The notes under the pieces were generated by a model, which saw only the letters and a list, made by a program, of their open reading frames with translations, ran no database searches and was not told the origin of the DNA. The translations under genes were made by a program, and so were the position numbers. From positions 315,454 through 360,273 of the forward strand of contig BJOX01000050.1 of the NCBI GenBank assembly GCA_009731375.1: DNA of 44,820 nt, in the 5' to 3' direction. Shown here in pieces: positions 1 through 10,826 of the stretch. Origin of the DNA: Paulinella micropora (lineage: Eukaryota; Cercozoa; Imbricatea; Euglyphida). Numbering within the stretch: position 1 is the first letter of the stretch; each line of letters starts with the position of its first letter.

Positions 1-170
1 CACCCCCGCAAGGGCAGTTCCAACACTTCCAGACGGACCGGTATGTTCAATGAAAATACTGGTCCAGACGGACCGGTATGTTCAATGAAAATACTGGTGG
101 CACCGACGGGAATCGAACTGGCGACAGGGCCCAGATGGTAGAACTTGACCACTGGGCTATCACGGTGTCC
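1..170 (-). mobile_element. tRNA-derived SINE, truncated by window edge
   Basis: This is the reverse complement of the repeat seen at 2627 and 17643. The tRNA-like head lies at 95-170. It carries a perfect Pol III box A (TAGCCCAGTGG) and box B (GTTCGATTC) and ends in CCA. Downstream of the head, the motif with GTATTTTCATTGAACATACCGG is present twice, as in the other copies. The body continues past position 1, so this copy is partial here. A trinucleotide (AAT)n tract abuts the tRNA-like 5' end. It is a retroposed element, not a functional tRNA gene. Confidence 0.8.
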
Positions 171-171
171 A

Positions 172-212
<41 letters not shown>

Positions 213-262
213 TGATGATGATGATGATAATAATAATAATAATTCTCTCTCTCTTCTCTCTC

Positions 263-299
<37 letters not shown>

Positions 300-394
300 T
301 TCTCTCTCATTCTCTCACTCTCTGCCTGTCTGTCTGTCTGTCGGTTTGCCTCTCTCTCTCTCTCTCTCTCTCTCTCCAATTGTAAGTAAAAGCG

Positions 395-426
<32 letters not shown>

Positions 427-511
427 GTAGAAGAAGAAGAAGAAGAAGAAGAAGATGATGATGATGAAGACGAAGTACAAGAAGAGAGACAGAGAGAGAA
501 CAGAGAGAGAG

Positions 512-554
<43 letters not shown>

Positions 555-862
555 AGAGAGAGAGAGAGATTCTTTTACTTCGTTTTCACCTTCTTTTGTT
601 CCTTCTTACTTTGTTTCTTTATGCCTTTTTTCTTTCTAAGTTTATCTCTACTTCTTTCCCTTTTCCCTGTGTATTTCTTTTCATTGTTGTCCTTCAGTTT
701 CTCGGTTTGACTAGCCCCTTTATTTTCTGTACAATTCCCTTCTTATTAAATTTCAAGAGAGAGAGGGAGAGAGAGAGAGAGAGAGAGAGCAGAGAGAGAG
801 AGAGAGAGAGAGAGAGAACACGAGAGAGAGAGAGAGAGAGAGCGGAGAGAGAGAGAGAGAAA
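171..862. repeat. Microsatellite cluster (AAT, GAT, CT, GAA, GA)
   Basis: In order: (AAT)n and (GAT)n to about 240, (CT)n/(TCTG)n to about 378, (GAA)n to about 476, (GA)n to about 570, about 190 bases of mixed T-rich sequence, then (GA)n from about 755 to 862. Open frames here encode only Asn/Asp, Ser/Leu, Glu or Arg-Glu runs and are products of the repeats. Confidence 0.9.
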
Positions 863-1039
863 TACATAAAAAATAATCAGAATAATTGCAAAAACACACT
901 ACCGCGCACATACCAAACCAATCCTAAATCAACTGAAACTGTTCGACATCACCCACCTATATACACTCCGTATATGCATAGAAAATCACCCATTCATTTA
1001 CCCTAAAAAACACCTCAACAGACCACTTCACAATAGCAC

Positions 1040-1246
1040 CTTTACACCAATCAATACCATACACTCATACAAACCCGATACTCAACAAAAGGCAGCCTCT
1101 TTGTTAACCACAAAGACCCATACCTCACCAAGATCTTTGCAGATCAATGGAAGTCAATCCCAAAACATGTAACAGATGAAACAAAAATCAAACCATTCAA
1201 AAAAGCACTAACTGCATATCTACTAAAACACCAACAAACATCATAA
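1040..1246 (+). pseudogene. C-terminal remnant of a LINE reverse transcriptase ORF
   Basis: The frame ending at the TAA at 1244-1246 reads like the end of a non-LTR retrotransposon ORF2. It has a TRYS-type motif, then LFVNH, a Trp-containing WKSIPKHV stretch (families usually have W-N-S-L-P), then FKKALTAYLL before the stop. An HSY-type stretch just upstream is in another frame, so the remnant is broken near 1070. The clade is not identifiable from about 60 residues. No poly-A or target-site duplication is evident. Confidence 0.55.
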
Positions 1247-1938
1247 TACATATAACATGAGTGGGCGTGGTTGACCATATACGTCGATTATTCGGAGAGT
1301 TCTTCTTCAGGTAGCAGACAAAGGAGCAAGTCTAGTGTTCTTCTCTCTCTCTCTCTCTCTTACCCCCCCCCCTTCACTTCTTTTTCTTCTTCTTCTTCTT
1401 CTTCTTCTTCTTCTTCTTCTTGGCGCGTGTGCGTATGATCCCAACTTCCCCCCCCCCCCCCTCTCTCTCTTTCATTTTTCTCATGAAAAAAGAAAAGAGA
1501 GGGGGGGCCGCCACACATACGTTGTACTACGTATACAGCTTTACAATTACATATACCCATAACATAACATAATAATATATATCACCGCGCAATATATCTA
1601 AGCAAAAGCATTAATTTTAATAACTATAATACAATATTGATACTGAGCCGCTGAATACTAATTTTAATATTAATATCTTGCTTAATACGCTCAACTGAAT
1701 AACTAGGTTTCCACCTTTGATAAAGGTATAACTTACTAGCTATACTTTTCACGTGGACGTTCCCTGAGTCCAATTGTAAAAATTGTTCTCTCAATAAAAG
1801 CGAAGAAGAAGAAGAAGAGAGAGAGAGAGAGATCTTAGCGCAGACATTGGTGCCCGGACCGGTCGGGATAAAAGGATATATCTATACCCTGCTGTCCCTA
1901 CCGGTCCGGACACCGATATCGATGTTTAGGTAAGACTA

Positions 1939-1969
<31 letters not shown>

Positions 1970-2589
1970 CAGAGAAAGAGAGAGAGAGAGAGAGAGAGAC
2001 TAGAGAGAGAGAGCAGAGAGAGAGAGAGAGAGAGAAACCTCAAATTCTACCTTTTGTAATGCCCCCAACGATAGCTCAATAAAAAGTCGGTAATACAACC
2101 AAACACAGTCGTCAAGAATGAGAATGATGTCTCGTTGTATTAGCCCAGAGAAAGGAATAAGGAAAACGGCAACAGACCAGGAATAAATTTGGCATCAGGT
2201 CCAATCCGGACAAATAATACTGAAAAACAGGCTGGTGCACCTGTCACTAGGAAAAAGGTACTTTTTATCGGCTATCCGGGTGATACCCCCTCCCGTTTTT
2301 ATGACGGAAATAGCATTTTCGTCATACAATTTCTGATTTTTTTCTGCGCTATGGAGTCATGCCACACAGCGCATCGACCCACGGATAGACGCTAAAATAC
2401 GATAAATATATCCTCATACGGCACGTCAAAGCGCATTCTCTAGCCGTTCTTGTAAATTTTGAACTCCTCCCTTCAACTTCTTTTTTTTTTTCTCTGCAGT
2501 ATGTCAAGAACAAATGTATTACCATTAAAAAAATACAAGCAACGTGGTGCCGTATTCCCCCTTGATCTTCTTCGCCTTCTTATCATTAC

Positions 2590-2626
<37 letters not shown>
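1247..2626. other. Repeat-rich intergenic region without a gene
   Basis: It holds (CT)n and (TTC)n at about 1342-1420, C- and G-runs at about 1450-1507, AT-rich unique sequence at about 1560-1800, (GAA)n/(GA)n at about 1800-1832, a hairpin at 1849-1914, (GA)n at about 1940-2035, unique sequence at 2040-2580, and an (ATT)n tract abutting the SINE. No coding frame with protein-like composition was found. Confidence 0.7.
1849..1914. repeat. GC-rich imperfect inverted repeat (hairpin)
   Basis: The arms are 1849-1863 and 1900-1914, matching at 14 of 15 positions and centred on CCGGACCGGT / ACCGGTCCGG. About 36 bases separate them, with further weak pairing inside (GGGATA with TATACCC). Purine (GA)n tracts flank it. 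It could be a small foldback/MITE-like relic or a structured RNA segment. Nothing indicates expression. Confidence 0.6.
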
Positions 2627-2894
2627 GGACACCGTGATAGCCCAGTGGTCAAGTTCTACCATCTGGGCCCTGTCGCCAGTTCGATTCCCGTCGGTGCCAC
2701 CAGTATTTTCATTGAACATACCGGTCTATTTCTGGACCAGTATTTTCATTGAACATACCGGCCCGTCTGGAAGTGTTGGAACTGCCCTTGCGGGGGTGTC
2801 ATTAGAGCTTATCGTCAATTCTTCGTACTCCCCTCACGGGTGAGACGATGGAGGCGCATGTGCAGAAATGCATCAGCCATTGACAGAGAAGCAC
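2627..2894 (+). mobile_element. tRNA-derived SINE, complete copy
   Basis: The tRNA-like head at 2627-2702 has perfect box A and box B and a terminal CCA. The body then has a duplicated GTATTTTCATTGAACATACC motif and a unique part ending in GAGAAGCAC, followed by a (TAT)n tail. The copy at 17643-17910 looks identical over its length, which suggests recent activity. Pol III transcription from the internal boxes is the expected mode for such elements. LINE machinery would be needed for mobility. Confidence 0.85.
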
Positions 2895-3516
<622 letters not shown>

Positions 3517-4715
3517 TTACTGACTTCGTCTTCTGGCGCGGATTTCTTTGCCTGGTGGTGGGCCACCAACAAAAGTTAAATCGAACTTTGACTGTTCGAG
3601 ATTGTTAGGGATTCCGCCCAACGATAAGTCAAAAGCGACGTCAAGCACTCCTCTTGGCAGTGTCTGAATAGTCCACGCAGTGTAATCCTTGTCTCTGGGA
3701 GTAATTGTGTCATCCCATGTCTCGAGACCTTTTGCGTCTTTATAAACTGGAAGATAATGTCTTGCCTTTGGATCCTCGACCGGGTCCATACTTCTCCAGA
3801 ACTGTAATATCGGTTGCATTATTTTTGCGGCTATGATATTTTGAGTGTCCGTGTGACACGCGTTTTTTGTGGAACTGCCACGACCCGCATTAAGTATAAG
3901 TCTGAGAGAGTGTCATCAGTAACATGTTGTTCTGCTGGTCTCATCAGATAAAAAGCGTCTTTCACCCATGCGATGGTTGCTATTGCGTCACCTTCCTTCC
4001 ATCGCTCATGGACGATCTCGACGTTGCCCGCATTTGGGTCAGTGTCAATCTCCTCATCCTCCTGGTGGACGTCCTTTGATCTCATCGACCTCATCGCCTT
4101 CCTCGGTTGGTCGTTGATAAGATCATTTCGCGCTCTCCTTAGCTGTGCCTCTGTGATCTTCTCCTTCTTTCCGCTGTGCTCTCGCGGAGACTTGGACTGA
4201 GCCCCCACCGCGCTTATGCGGTCAGTCTTCTCCTTACTGTCAACTTCACTCTCCTCCTTCTCAGCTATCGGTGCCCGATAAGCATCTTCTTGATCTATGC
4301 CAGCCTCCTTGTGGATGGGCGGCACCTCTTTGAAATCATCCTTCATCCGTTTTAACGCCTCCTCAACGGATTCATCTTCCAGTAAGAAGGGATCATACTT
4401 AATCAGCCTTCGTACATTCACAAATTGCACCTTCCCTCTACCCCTGATCTTGTAGTTCAGAGGTCCCGTCTGCTCCATGATTTGATAAGGTCCTTTCCAA
4501 TGAGTGAACAGCTTAGAGCTGACTCCCTCCGGGACCTGAGGATGGTACAATAGTACAATATCCCCGACCTGGAATTTGATCTGATCCAAGTGCGCTTGTC
4601 GCACCCCTTCAGTATCAGTCTTTCGGCGCTCCGCCTCTCTATGCGCCCTGACTATTTGCTCCGCCTCCATCTTCACTCTAAGTCTCATCCAGAAGTTGTA
4701 GGGTAGGTCCTGCAA
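3517..4715 (-). pseudogene. Ty3/gypsy retrotransposon polyprotein, 3' end
   Basis: The minus-strand frame starting at 4715 has the C-terminal part of a gypsy integrase. It carries FQVGDIVLLYHP followed by FTHWKGPYQI, the GPY/F module, then FVNVRRLIKYDPF. After it comes a charged linker and a region with Trp-rich stretches. The frame stops near 3831 and coding-like sequence continues in another frame to 3517, ending in a basic RARRR tail. No protease, reverse transcriptase, RNase H or integrase catalytic core is present, so this is a 3' fragment. The tail beyond GPY/F is not recognisable as a chromodomain. Confidence 0.75.
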
Positions 4716-4732
4716 ACATAGTAACTGAAGGT

Positions 4733-5299
4733 GTGAGTTTACTTGCAGCTATTTTTAGGGGATGTTGGGATTTCAAAGGTGCGACTGCAGCGTTTGAATA
4801 CGTTATGCAGATCCCCTCATCTGATAGAAAAGCTAGACATGTTTCAAGTCAGTGGGGGCCTGATGGAGGTGGTAGGGTTCCTACTTTCTCTGACCTAGAT
4901 AGTTTCAACCCTTTATCATCACATTATGATGCAGAGCAAGCTGAGGTGCTAGGAAACAGAATTGATGTACTGTTCGGATATCATTCTTCTCATTTAAGTT
5001 TTGATGTTCGTGCTGCACTTACTGCATCATTTTTTCGTCATGCATCTGCATATCATGCAAAATACGAGAAGACTGCCCCTTGCCTGGAGTCTGTAATGAC
5101 AACATGTCATAAAGCTAGTCTTGATCATGAATCCTTTTTCAAGCTAGGTAAGGATTTAGAGGAGAAATTCAGAGAACTAAACAAAGAGCAGTTATTTATG
5201 AAACTTTTAGTGGAAGAAAATAATAACCTTGCTAAGTCAGTGACAGGTTTGATACAGGTTGTTTCAGATTTGTCTAGCAGAATACATCGAATGGAATAA
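4733..5299 (+). CDS. Unrecognised protein with C-terminal coiled coil
   Basis: The open frame runs about 188 codons with normal amino-acid composition, but it starts with GTG. An acceptor-like TTGCAG at about 4743-4748 suggests an internal or terminal exon. The N-terminal half has GCWDFKGATAAFEYV and a QWGPDGGGRVP stretch. The C-terminal about 60 residues are predicted coiled coil (KLGKDLEEKFRELNKEQ and following). It begins 18 bases from the start of the divergent gypsy fragment, so it may belong to another mobile element. I recognise no family. Long (TTC)n tracts begin about 100 bases after its stop. Confidence 0.4.
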   Translation: MSLLAAIFRGCWDFKGATAAFEYVMQIPSSDRKARHVSSQWGPDGGGRVPTFSDLDSFNPLSSHYDAEQAEVLGNRIDVLFGYHSSHLSFDVRAALTASFFRHASAYHAKYEKTAPCLESVMTTCHKASLDHESFFKLGKDLEEKFRELNKEQLFMKLLVEENNNLAKSVTGLIQVVSDLSSRIHRME

Positions 5300-5398
5300 C
5301 ATGTTCTAGCATTGGTTCAACAATCACCTATAAAAAATACATTAAAATCATGCCACAAAAAAATGAATGACGTGTGTCTAGTGTTCAGTCTTTTTTTA

Positions 5399-5881
5399 GT
5401 TCTTCTTCTTCTTCTTCTTCTTCTTCTTCTTCTTCTTCTTCTTCTTCTTCTTCTTCTTCTTCTTCTTCTTCTTCTTCTGGAGGAGAACTAGTGGCAGGTA
5501 CTAGTTATGGATAAGAACGAGAACAAGAAGGAGAAGAAGCAAGAGGATGTGGAGAACTTTCTTCTTCTTCTTCTTCTTCTTCTTCTTCTTCTTCTTCTTC
5601 TTCTTCTTCTTCTTCTTCTTCTTCTTCTCCTTCTTCTTCTGCTCCTTCTTCTTCTTCTCCTCCTTCTTCTTCTTCTTTTTCTTCTTTCTTCTTCTTCTTC
5701 TTCTTCTTCTTCTTCTTCTTCTTCCTTCTTCTCCCCCTGTGTCTGCTGCTGCTTCTGCTGCTGCCTCTGCTGCTGCTGATAATGATGCTGCTTCTGCTTC
5801 TTCTGCTGCTTCTTCTTCTTCTTCTTCTTCTTCTTCTTCTTCTTCTTCTTCTTCTTCTTCTTCTTCTTCTTCTTCTTCTGC
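5399..5881. repeat. Long (TTC)n / (CTG)n microsatellite tracts
   Basis: Three large (TTC)n blocks are separated by short unique or (CTG)-like stretches. Frames through it give poly-Ser, poly-Phe or poly-Leu (plus) and poly-Arg, poly-Lys or poly-Glu (minus). A plus-strand poly-Ser frame runs on into coding-like sequence at 5882, so part of it may be translated. Confidence 0.9.
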
Positions 5882-6432
5882 TTCTGTGTTTCAGAATACT
5901 GAGTCTCAGAATAAAGTTAATAACGAAAAGGTTGAGGGAAAGAAGAAGGAAATCAAGAAGAACGAAAGAAAAGAACATTTTCAACCATTATTCAGATTTA
6001 CTGCTGAACATAATAAGGGTCCTGTAGCAACTTTGCTCAAGGATTGTGTAGAAATTCAATTTTCTAGGATACTTTAGCAAATGTTGCTAACAAACATCTT
6101 TATTTTTTTTATTGTACAAGTGACTCAAGTGGTCAACTAAAAAGCAAAATACTGACTATTTGCAATTTGTATTATAAAAAACTTTGGAAGACCAGATGAA
6201 AAGATTAAGCGAAACTACAGAACATATCCAATCATCTAAATGGGCTGCTTGGCATACTGATGTTTCTCTTGCTACGCAAGAGATAGAAAAGCAATTTTTA
6301 GCAAGTGCGAAAGAACTCTGGATACCACAAATGGAGATACTAAGAACTAGAAAGAAGGAGAAGGTAGAGGAGAAAAGTAAAGTAAGAAAACAACAGAATT
6401 CAGAACCATCACTCAAAAAACAACATATGTAA
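5882..6432 (+). other. Two short coding-like tracts, unrecognised
   Basis: One frame from the poly-Ser tract continues to a stop at 6077 with a Lys/Glu-rich then mixed sequence (FRFTAEHNKGPVATLL). A second frame at 6184-6432 has 82 codons, with EDQMKRLSETTEHIQ, an aromatic KWAAWHTDV stretch and a Lys-rich end. Both could be exons of the gene starting near 4733 or remnants of one element. No domain is recognised. Confidence 0.3.
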
Positions 6433-6897
6433 AGTGGCCCTTATCAAAATAAAATAAAGTTTTGTGATGAATCTTTTTGTTACAATATAATTTTTGAGTA
6501 TTGAATATTAATATCCCAAAAGGATTTTATTATAACTAAACTGGAAGATAACAAAAACTAACTTCAAAGATCTCTCTTCAAAAGTTCATGTTCAAGCCGG
6601 CCCTACCACTTTTTGTCGGGAAGTTTCACGATTGCATAGGAAAATGTACGAGTTTTGTGGTATACTGGCCAGATTTTTTTTCAAAACATAGTGTCTCGAC
6701 ACCTCCAACACATGCTCAGTTTCTGCGCGCAAGAGGTATGTTCATACTTGAAAGAGTGATGAATGAGGTTCAATACATCACAAGAAACAAAATGTATCAA
6801 ATTTTCTTCAATAAATTATATTTTCACTTAGAAAAGTTGCAGCAAAATCGGGCGCCAGGAGGGTCGTCAAAAAATGAAAATGAGTCTAGGAGTCGTA
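6433..6897. other. AT-rich spacer before element A
   Basis: It holds a polyadenylation-like AATAAA near 6450 and a plus-strand open frame at 6588-6905 (105 codons) with no recognisable domain. The frame runs into viral sequence at about 6898, so it is more likely chance. The junction with the viral gene marks one edge of element A. Confidence 0.35.
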
Positions 6898-7601
6898 TTT
6901 CTTAAACTTTTCGTTGTATTAAATGGCACATAATCGGCAACATCGTTTGATGATTCAAAGTAGCACTGGACTCCATACGGCTTATCTAAATTACATTTAC
7001 CAACGACAGAGAAATTACCATTTGCTTCAACTAAACCAGATTGATTTAAAGCACGGCTATGAACATAAACGGCCGTTTCACCGATTAGATTGACTATGGA
7101 TCGCATCGTGCTACTCGCCGCCGCCGAGATATCAGCAGTTAGTCCTATCTTGTCGCTAATAGTGCTGTTATCGTAATCAAAAGCATACGTATCACCAGTG
7201 AATGCGAAATTTAATTTATTAACGGAGTTCAAAGTTGTAACTACAGAGTCGGGGGCAATTGCTAAATTAACTGCAGTTTGAAGGGCGGTAATAAATGTGT
7301 CAATGGTGTATTGATTTTCTGTTATGATTGCCGTTTTTGTAGCCGATCCAGTTGTTTTAATCCATGTGAGAGTGTTAGCATAACTCGGCATATTTGGGAA
7401 AACGTTTGGAATGGAGATACTTTTAACGACATAAGCACTGATTATATCAATATTACGACCAGTTGCTGGTAAATCAACGACGAAACGGCCATTGTGAGTA
7501 GAAGCAGATTTTGATTCTGTTTTATCGCTTGAGGAGACGCGAAGGAGGAAATTTTTGCGGGTGCGCTTTTCATCTTCAAGATTGCTTATTGTAAAGGACA
7601 T
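6867..7601 (-). pseudogene. Minor capsid (penton-type) protein, copy 1, 3' truncated
   Basis: The ATG at 7601 opens 244 codons. The N-terminus has FTISNLEDEKRTRKNFLLR, a segment with S-T-H-N-G-R-F-V-V-D before a region rich in beta-strand-like sequence, and VNLIGETAVYVHSRAL later. This gene follows the MCP on the same strand, as the penton-type single jelly-roll protein often does in PLVs. Against copy 2 (10827-11613) the last about 25 residues are replaced by unrelated sequence after TTKS (position about 6898), so the 3' end was lost at the element boundary. A TTAGAATAATAT motif lies 20 bases upstream. The penton assignment is by context and fold-like composition. Confidence 0.65.
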
Positions 7602-7644
7602 TGCTATATATTTATAAAATATATTATTCTAATTTTTAATTTTT

Positions 7645-8919
7645 TTATTGTTTTACGACGCATCTGCTAGGATAGATAGACGCAACTTTGACGTATTTCA
7701 ACCAAGCGGTGATGGCGCGATCTGCGTTATAATCGGCCGCATAACGAAGAGTGACTTCCGCAGTTCGTGAGTTATTAACTGCGAGACCAGACGCTCCAAT
7801 GTGTGGCGATTGGTTGAGTGTCTGGATAATAGTAGCAAATCCTGAGTTAGATGTAAGTCCCGTCTTATCTGAAGTAGAATAATACTTGCGGAAGTTTTCA
7901 AGAGAAACAGACGAAGACATGTAAGCATCGCGAATACCCATAGTCGCTTGGAGATTGTTAATATATAATTCGGCACATCCTCGTTGAACGGCGGCCAGAG
8001 TATCTGTGCTTCCTCCGAGTTCCATCTTTTGTTGCGGAGCATACCAATCACCAATACGGCACTGATACTGCTTATAAGGCATTTGAGCAGTTCCAAGGTT
8101 ATCAATATTAGAATTGTCAGCGAGCACGTTTTGAGTTACGATATACAAGCACTGAGCACGCGCTAATGCCTTATTTACTTGAAGATTAAAATCATCAGAT
8201 GTGCCTGGATTTGCCTTTTGATTGTAATATGTTTCATAAGTGTATGGAAGCCCATCCTTGCTTCCCATTTGTTCCAAAATATTTCTCTGGACGGCGGGAG
8301 CAAGAGAGAATGTCTCCAGCATTACAACTGGATTTGATACGGTGAAAGTCAAAGCGGAACCATCAAACCCAGTAGAAACCTTACCATCAGAACTTCCAAT
8401 AATGGCAAATGCTTCCTGAGGTGGTGCAAATGTCAAACGAAGCCTCACACCACTAATGAGAGAGGGAGGAATAAGAGTTTCTTCATTAAACACTCCCGAA
8501 AAGTAATGAAGAGGAATACAAACCTTCAAATAATTACCAGTCGCAACGGCAGTTAGACTATGAACTACAAAATCAGTAACCGAAGTATCGGTAATATTAG
8601 CATTAACTTCAACATTTTCTCGTTGTCCCGACATCTGTGCCTGTCGGCGATAATCAAATGGATAATGCCACGGGAGAGTATTTCGCACCAGTTTATTCAA
8701 ATCTTCAATTCGTTCAAGTTCGCTACCATCCTTGCTTTCCAACAAAAATCGTTCAAAAATAGCGGTTGCGGGCGTGTTTTGAAAACCAATCGCGCAGTTG
8801 TTTCCCGCGGTCGTAACCAATCCGTCTGCCTTAATGTCAAACGACAAATAGCAATTCTTTCCATAAACAAAATCAGTCCTTGCCTGCAATGTAAAAATCA
8901 TTTCAGTCCCCGACGAACT
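7645..8919 (-). CDS. Major capsid protein (double jelly-roll type), copy 1, 5' in gap
   Basis: The frame is open for 424 codons from the gap edge to the TAA at 7645-7647. It has the PLV MCP pattern: an early FERFLLESKDGSELERIED segment, NTLPWHYPFDYRR, VCIPLHYFSGVF, a VVMLETFSLAP strand, QYQCRIGDWYAPQ, and a C-terminal WLKYVKVASIYPSR. The N-terminal part is in the N-gap. Only 43 bases separate it from the penton-type gene downstream, so they were probably co-expressed. No breaks are seen in the visible part, unlike copy 2. This subunit would form the icosahedral shell. Its MCP is clearly different from element B's. Confidence 0.85.
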   Translation of the reverse strand, partial: SSSGTEMIFTLQARTDFVYGKNCYLSFDIKADGLVTTAGNNCAIGFQNTPATAIFERFLLESKDGSELERIEDLNKLVRNTLPWHYPFDYRRQAQMSGQRENVEVNANITDTSVTDFVVHSLTAVATGNYLKVCIPLHYFSGVFNEETLIPPSLISGVRLRLTFAPPQEAFAIIGSSDGKVSTGFDGSALTFTVSNPVVMLETFSLAPAVQRNILEQMGSKDGLPYTYETYYNQKANPGTSDDFNLQVNKALARAQCLYIVTQNVLADNSNIDNLGTAQMPYKQYQCRIGDWYAPQQKMELGGSTDTLAAVQRGCAELYINNLQATMGIRDAYMSSSVSLENFRKYYSTSDKTGLTSNSGFATIIQTLNQSPHIGASGLAVNNSRTAEVTLRYAADYNADRAITAWLKYVKVASIYPSRCVVKQ

Positions 8920-9849
8920 NNNNNNNNNNNNNNNNNNNNNNNNNNNNNNNNNNNNNNNNNNNNNNNNNNNNNNNNNNNNNNNNNNNNNNNNNNNNNNNNN
9001 NNNNNNNNNNNNNNNNNNNNNNNNNNNNNNNNNNNNNNNNNNNNNNNNNNNNNNNNNNNNNNNNNNNNNNNNNNNNNNNNNNNNNNNNNNNNNNNNNNNN
9101 NNNNNNNNNNNNNNNNNNNNNNNNNNNNNNNNNNNNNNNNNNNNNNNNNNNNNNNNNNNNNNNNNNNNNNNNNNNNNNNNNNNNNNNNNNNNNNNNNNNN
9201 NNNNNNNNNNNNNNNNNNNNNNNNNNNNNNNNNNNNNNNNNNNNNNNNNNNNNNNNNNNNNNNNNNNNNNNNNNNNNNNNNNNNNNNNNNNNNNNNNNNN
9301 NNNNNNNNNNNNNNNNNNNNNNNNNNNNNNNNNNNNNNNNNNNNNNNNNNNNNNNNNNNNNNNNNNNNNNNNNNNNNNNNNNNNNNNNNNNNNNNNNNNN
9401 NNNNNNNNNNNNNNNNNNNNNNNNNNNNNNNNNNNNNNNNNNNNNNNNNNNNNNNNNNNNNNNNNNNNNNNNNNNNNNNNNNNNNNNNNNNNNNNNNNNN
9501 NNNNNNNNNNNNNNNNNNNNNNNNNNNNNNNNNNNNNNNNNNNNNNNNNNNNNNNNNNNNNNNNNNNNNNNNNNNNNNNNNNNNNNNNNNNNNNNNNNNN
9601 NNNNNNNNNNNNNNNNNNNNNNNNNNNNNNNNNNNNNNNNNNNNNNNNNNNNNNNNNNNNNNNNNNNNNNNNNNNNNNNNNNNNNNNNNNNNNNNNNNNN
9701 NNNNNNNNNNNNNNNNNNNNNNNNNNNNNNNNNNNNNNNNNNNNNNNNNNNNNNNNNNNNNNNNNNNNNNNNNNNNNNNNNNNNNNNNNNNNNNNNNNNN
9801 NNNNNNNNNNNNNNNNNNNNNNNNNNNNNNNNNNNNNNNNNNNNNNNNN
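8920..9849. other. Assembly gap (930 N)
   Basis: The gap separates two inverted MCP copies. The 5' ends of both MCP genes and whatever lies between them are missing. Frames drawn across it are meaningless. Confidence 1.
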
Positions 9850-10765
9850 ATTTTGCACTTAATGACCCCACTGCTGGTAATGTTGGCACTGGTAAGGCTT
9901 TGAGAGTTTGTATTCCTCTTCATTACTTCTCGGGAGTGTTTAATGAAGAAACTCTCATTCCTCCTTCTCTGATTAGTGGTATGAGACTTCGTTTGACATT
10001 TGCACCAGTACAGGAAGCATTGACTATTATTGGAACCTCTGATGGTGCGATTCCTACCGCATTTACTTTGACTTTCACCGTAACAAATCCAGTTGTTATG
10101 TTGGAGACATTCTCTCTTGCTCCAGGTGTCCAGAGAAATATTTTGGAACAGATGGGAAGCAAGGATGGGCTCCCATACACTTACGAAACATATTACAATC
10201 AAAAGGCAAATCCTGGCACGTCTGTTGATTTTAATCTTCAAGTGAATAAGGCCGTTGCACGTGCTCAATGCTTGTATATCGTCACGCAAAATGTGCTCTC
10301 CGAAAATGCTAATATTGACAACTTGGGAACTGCTCAAATGCCTTACAGACAATATCAATGCCGTATTGGTGATTGGTATGCCCCGCAACAAAAGATGGAA
10401 CTTGGAGTTACTGACAGTCTTGCAGATGTTCAACGAGGATGTGCAGAATTATATATTAACAATCTCCAAGCGACTATGGGCATTCGTGATGCTTACATGT
10501 CTTCGTCTGTTTCTCTTGAAAGTGGTATTCTACTACAGATAAAACAGGACTTACATCCAACTCAGGATTTGCTACCATTATCCAGACACTCAATCAGTCG
10601 CCACACATTGGAGCGTCTGGTCTTGCGGTTAATAACTCGCGAACTGCGGAAGTTGCTATTCGATATGCTAATGATTACAAGGAAGTAAATAAATCCGTCA
10701 CCGCTTGGTTGAAATATGTCAAAGTCGCGTCTATCTATCCATCTCGTGCCGTGGTCAAACAATAA
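9850..10765 (+). pseudogene. Major capsid protein copy 2, frameshifted
   Basis: This is the sister of the minus-strand MCP, with the same blocks (VCIPLHYFSGVFNEE, VVMLETFSLAPGVQ, QYQCRIGDWYAPQ, SSVSLE, WLKYVKVASIYPSR). A deletion of about 10 bases near 10519, just after SSVSLE, shifts the frame. The remaining homology runs in another frame to the TAA at 10763-10765. The copies differ at many synonymous and some amino-acid positions, for example a short deletion in the SDG region, so this is an old divergence and not a recent assembly duplicate. The 5' end is in the N-gap. Confidence 0.85.
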
Positions 10766-10826
10766 AAAAATTAAAAATTAGAATAATATATAATTCGGAT
10801 TTTATATTAAAATCCAAATACATAAT

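Noticed and set aside
145-1006. Open frames encoding poly-Asn, Ser/Leu and Arg-Glu runs
   Set aside because: They are read out of AAT, CT, GAA and GA microsatellites and have no non-repeat domain.
2627-2702. A functional tRNA gene
   Set aside because: The head is followed by the same body and (TAT)n tail in three copies, the mark of a SINE; the anticodon arm is not convincing.
8560-9903. Long frames across the N-gap on both strands
   Set aside because: They consist mostly of undetermined residues and oppose the clear MCP frames.
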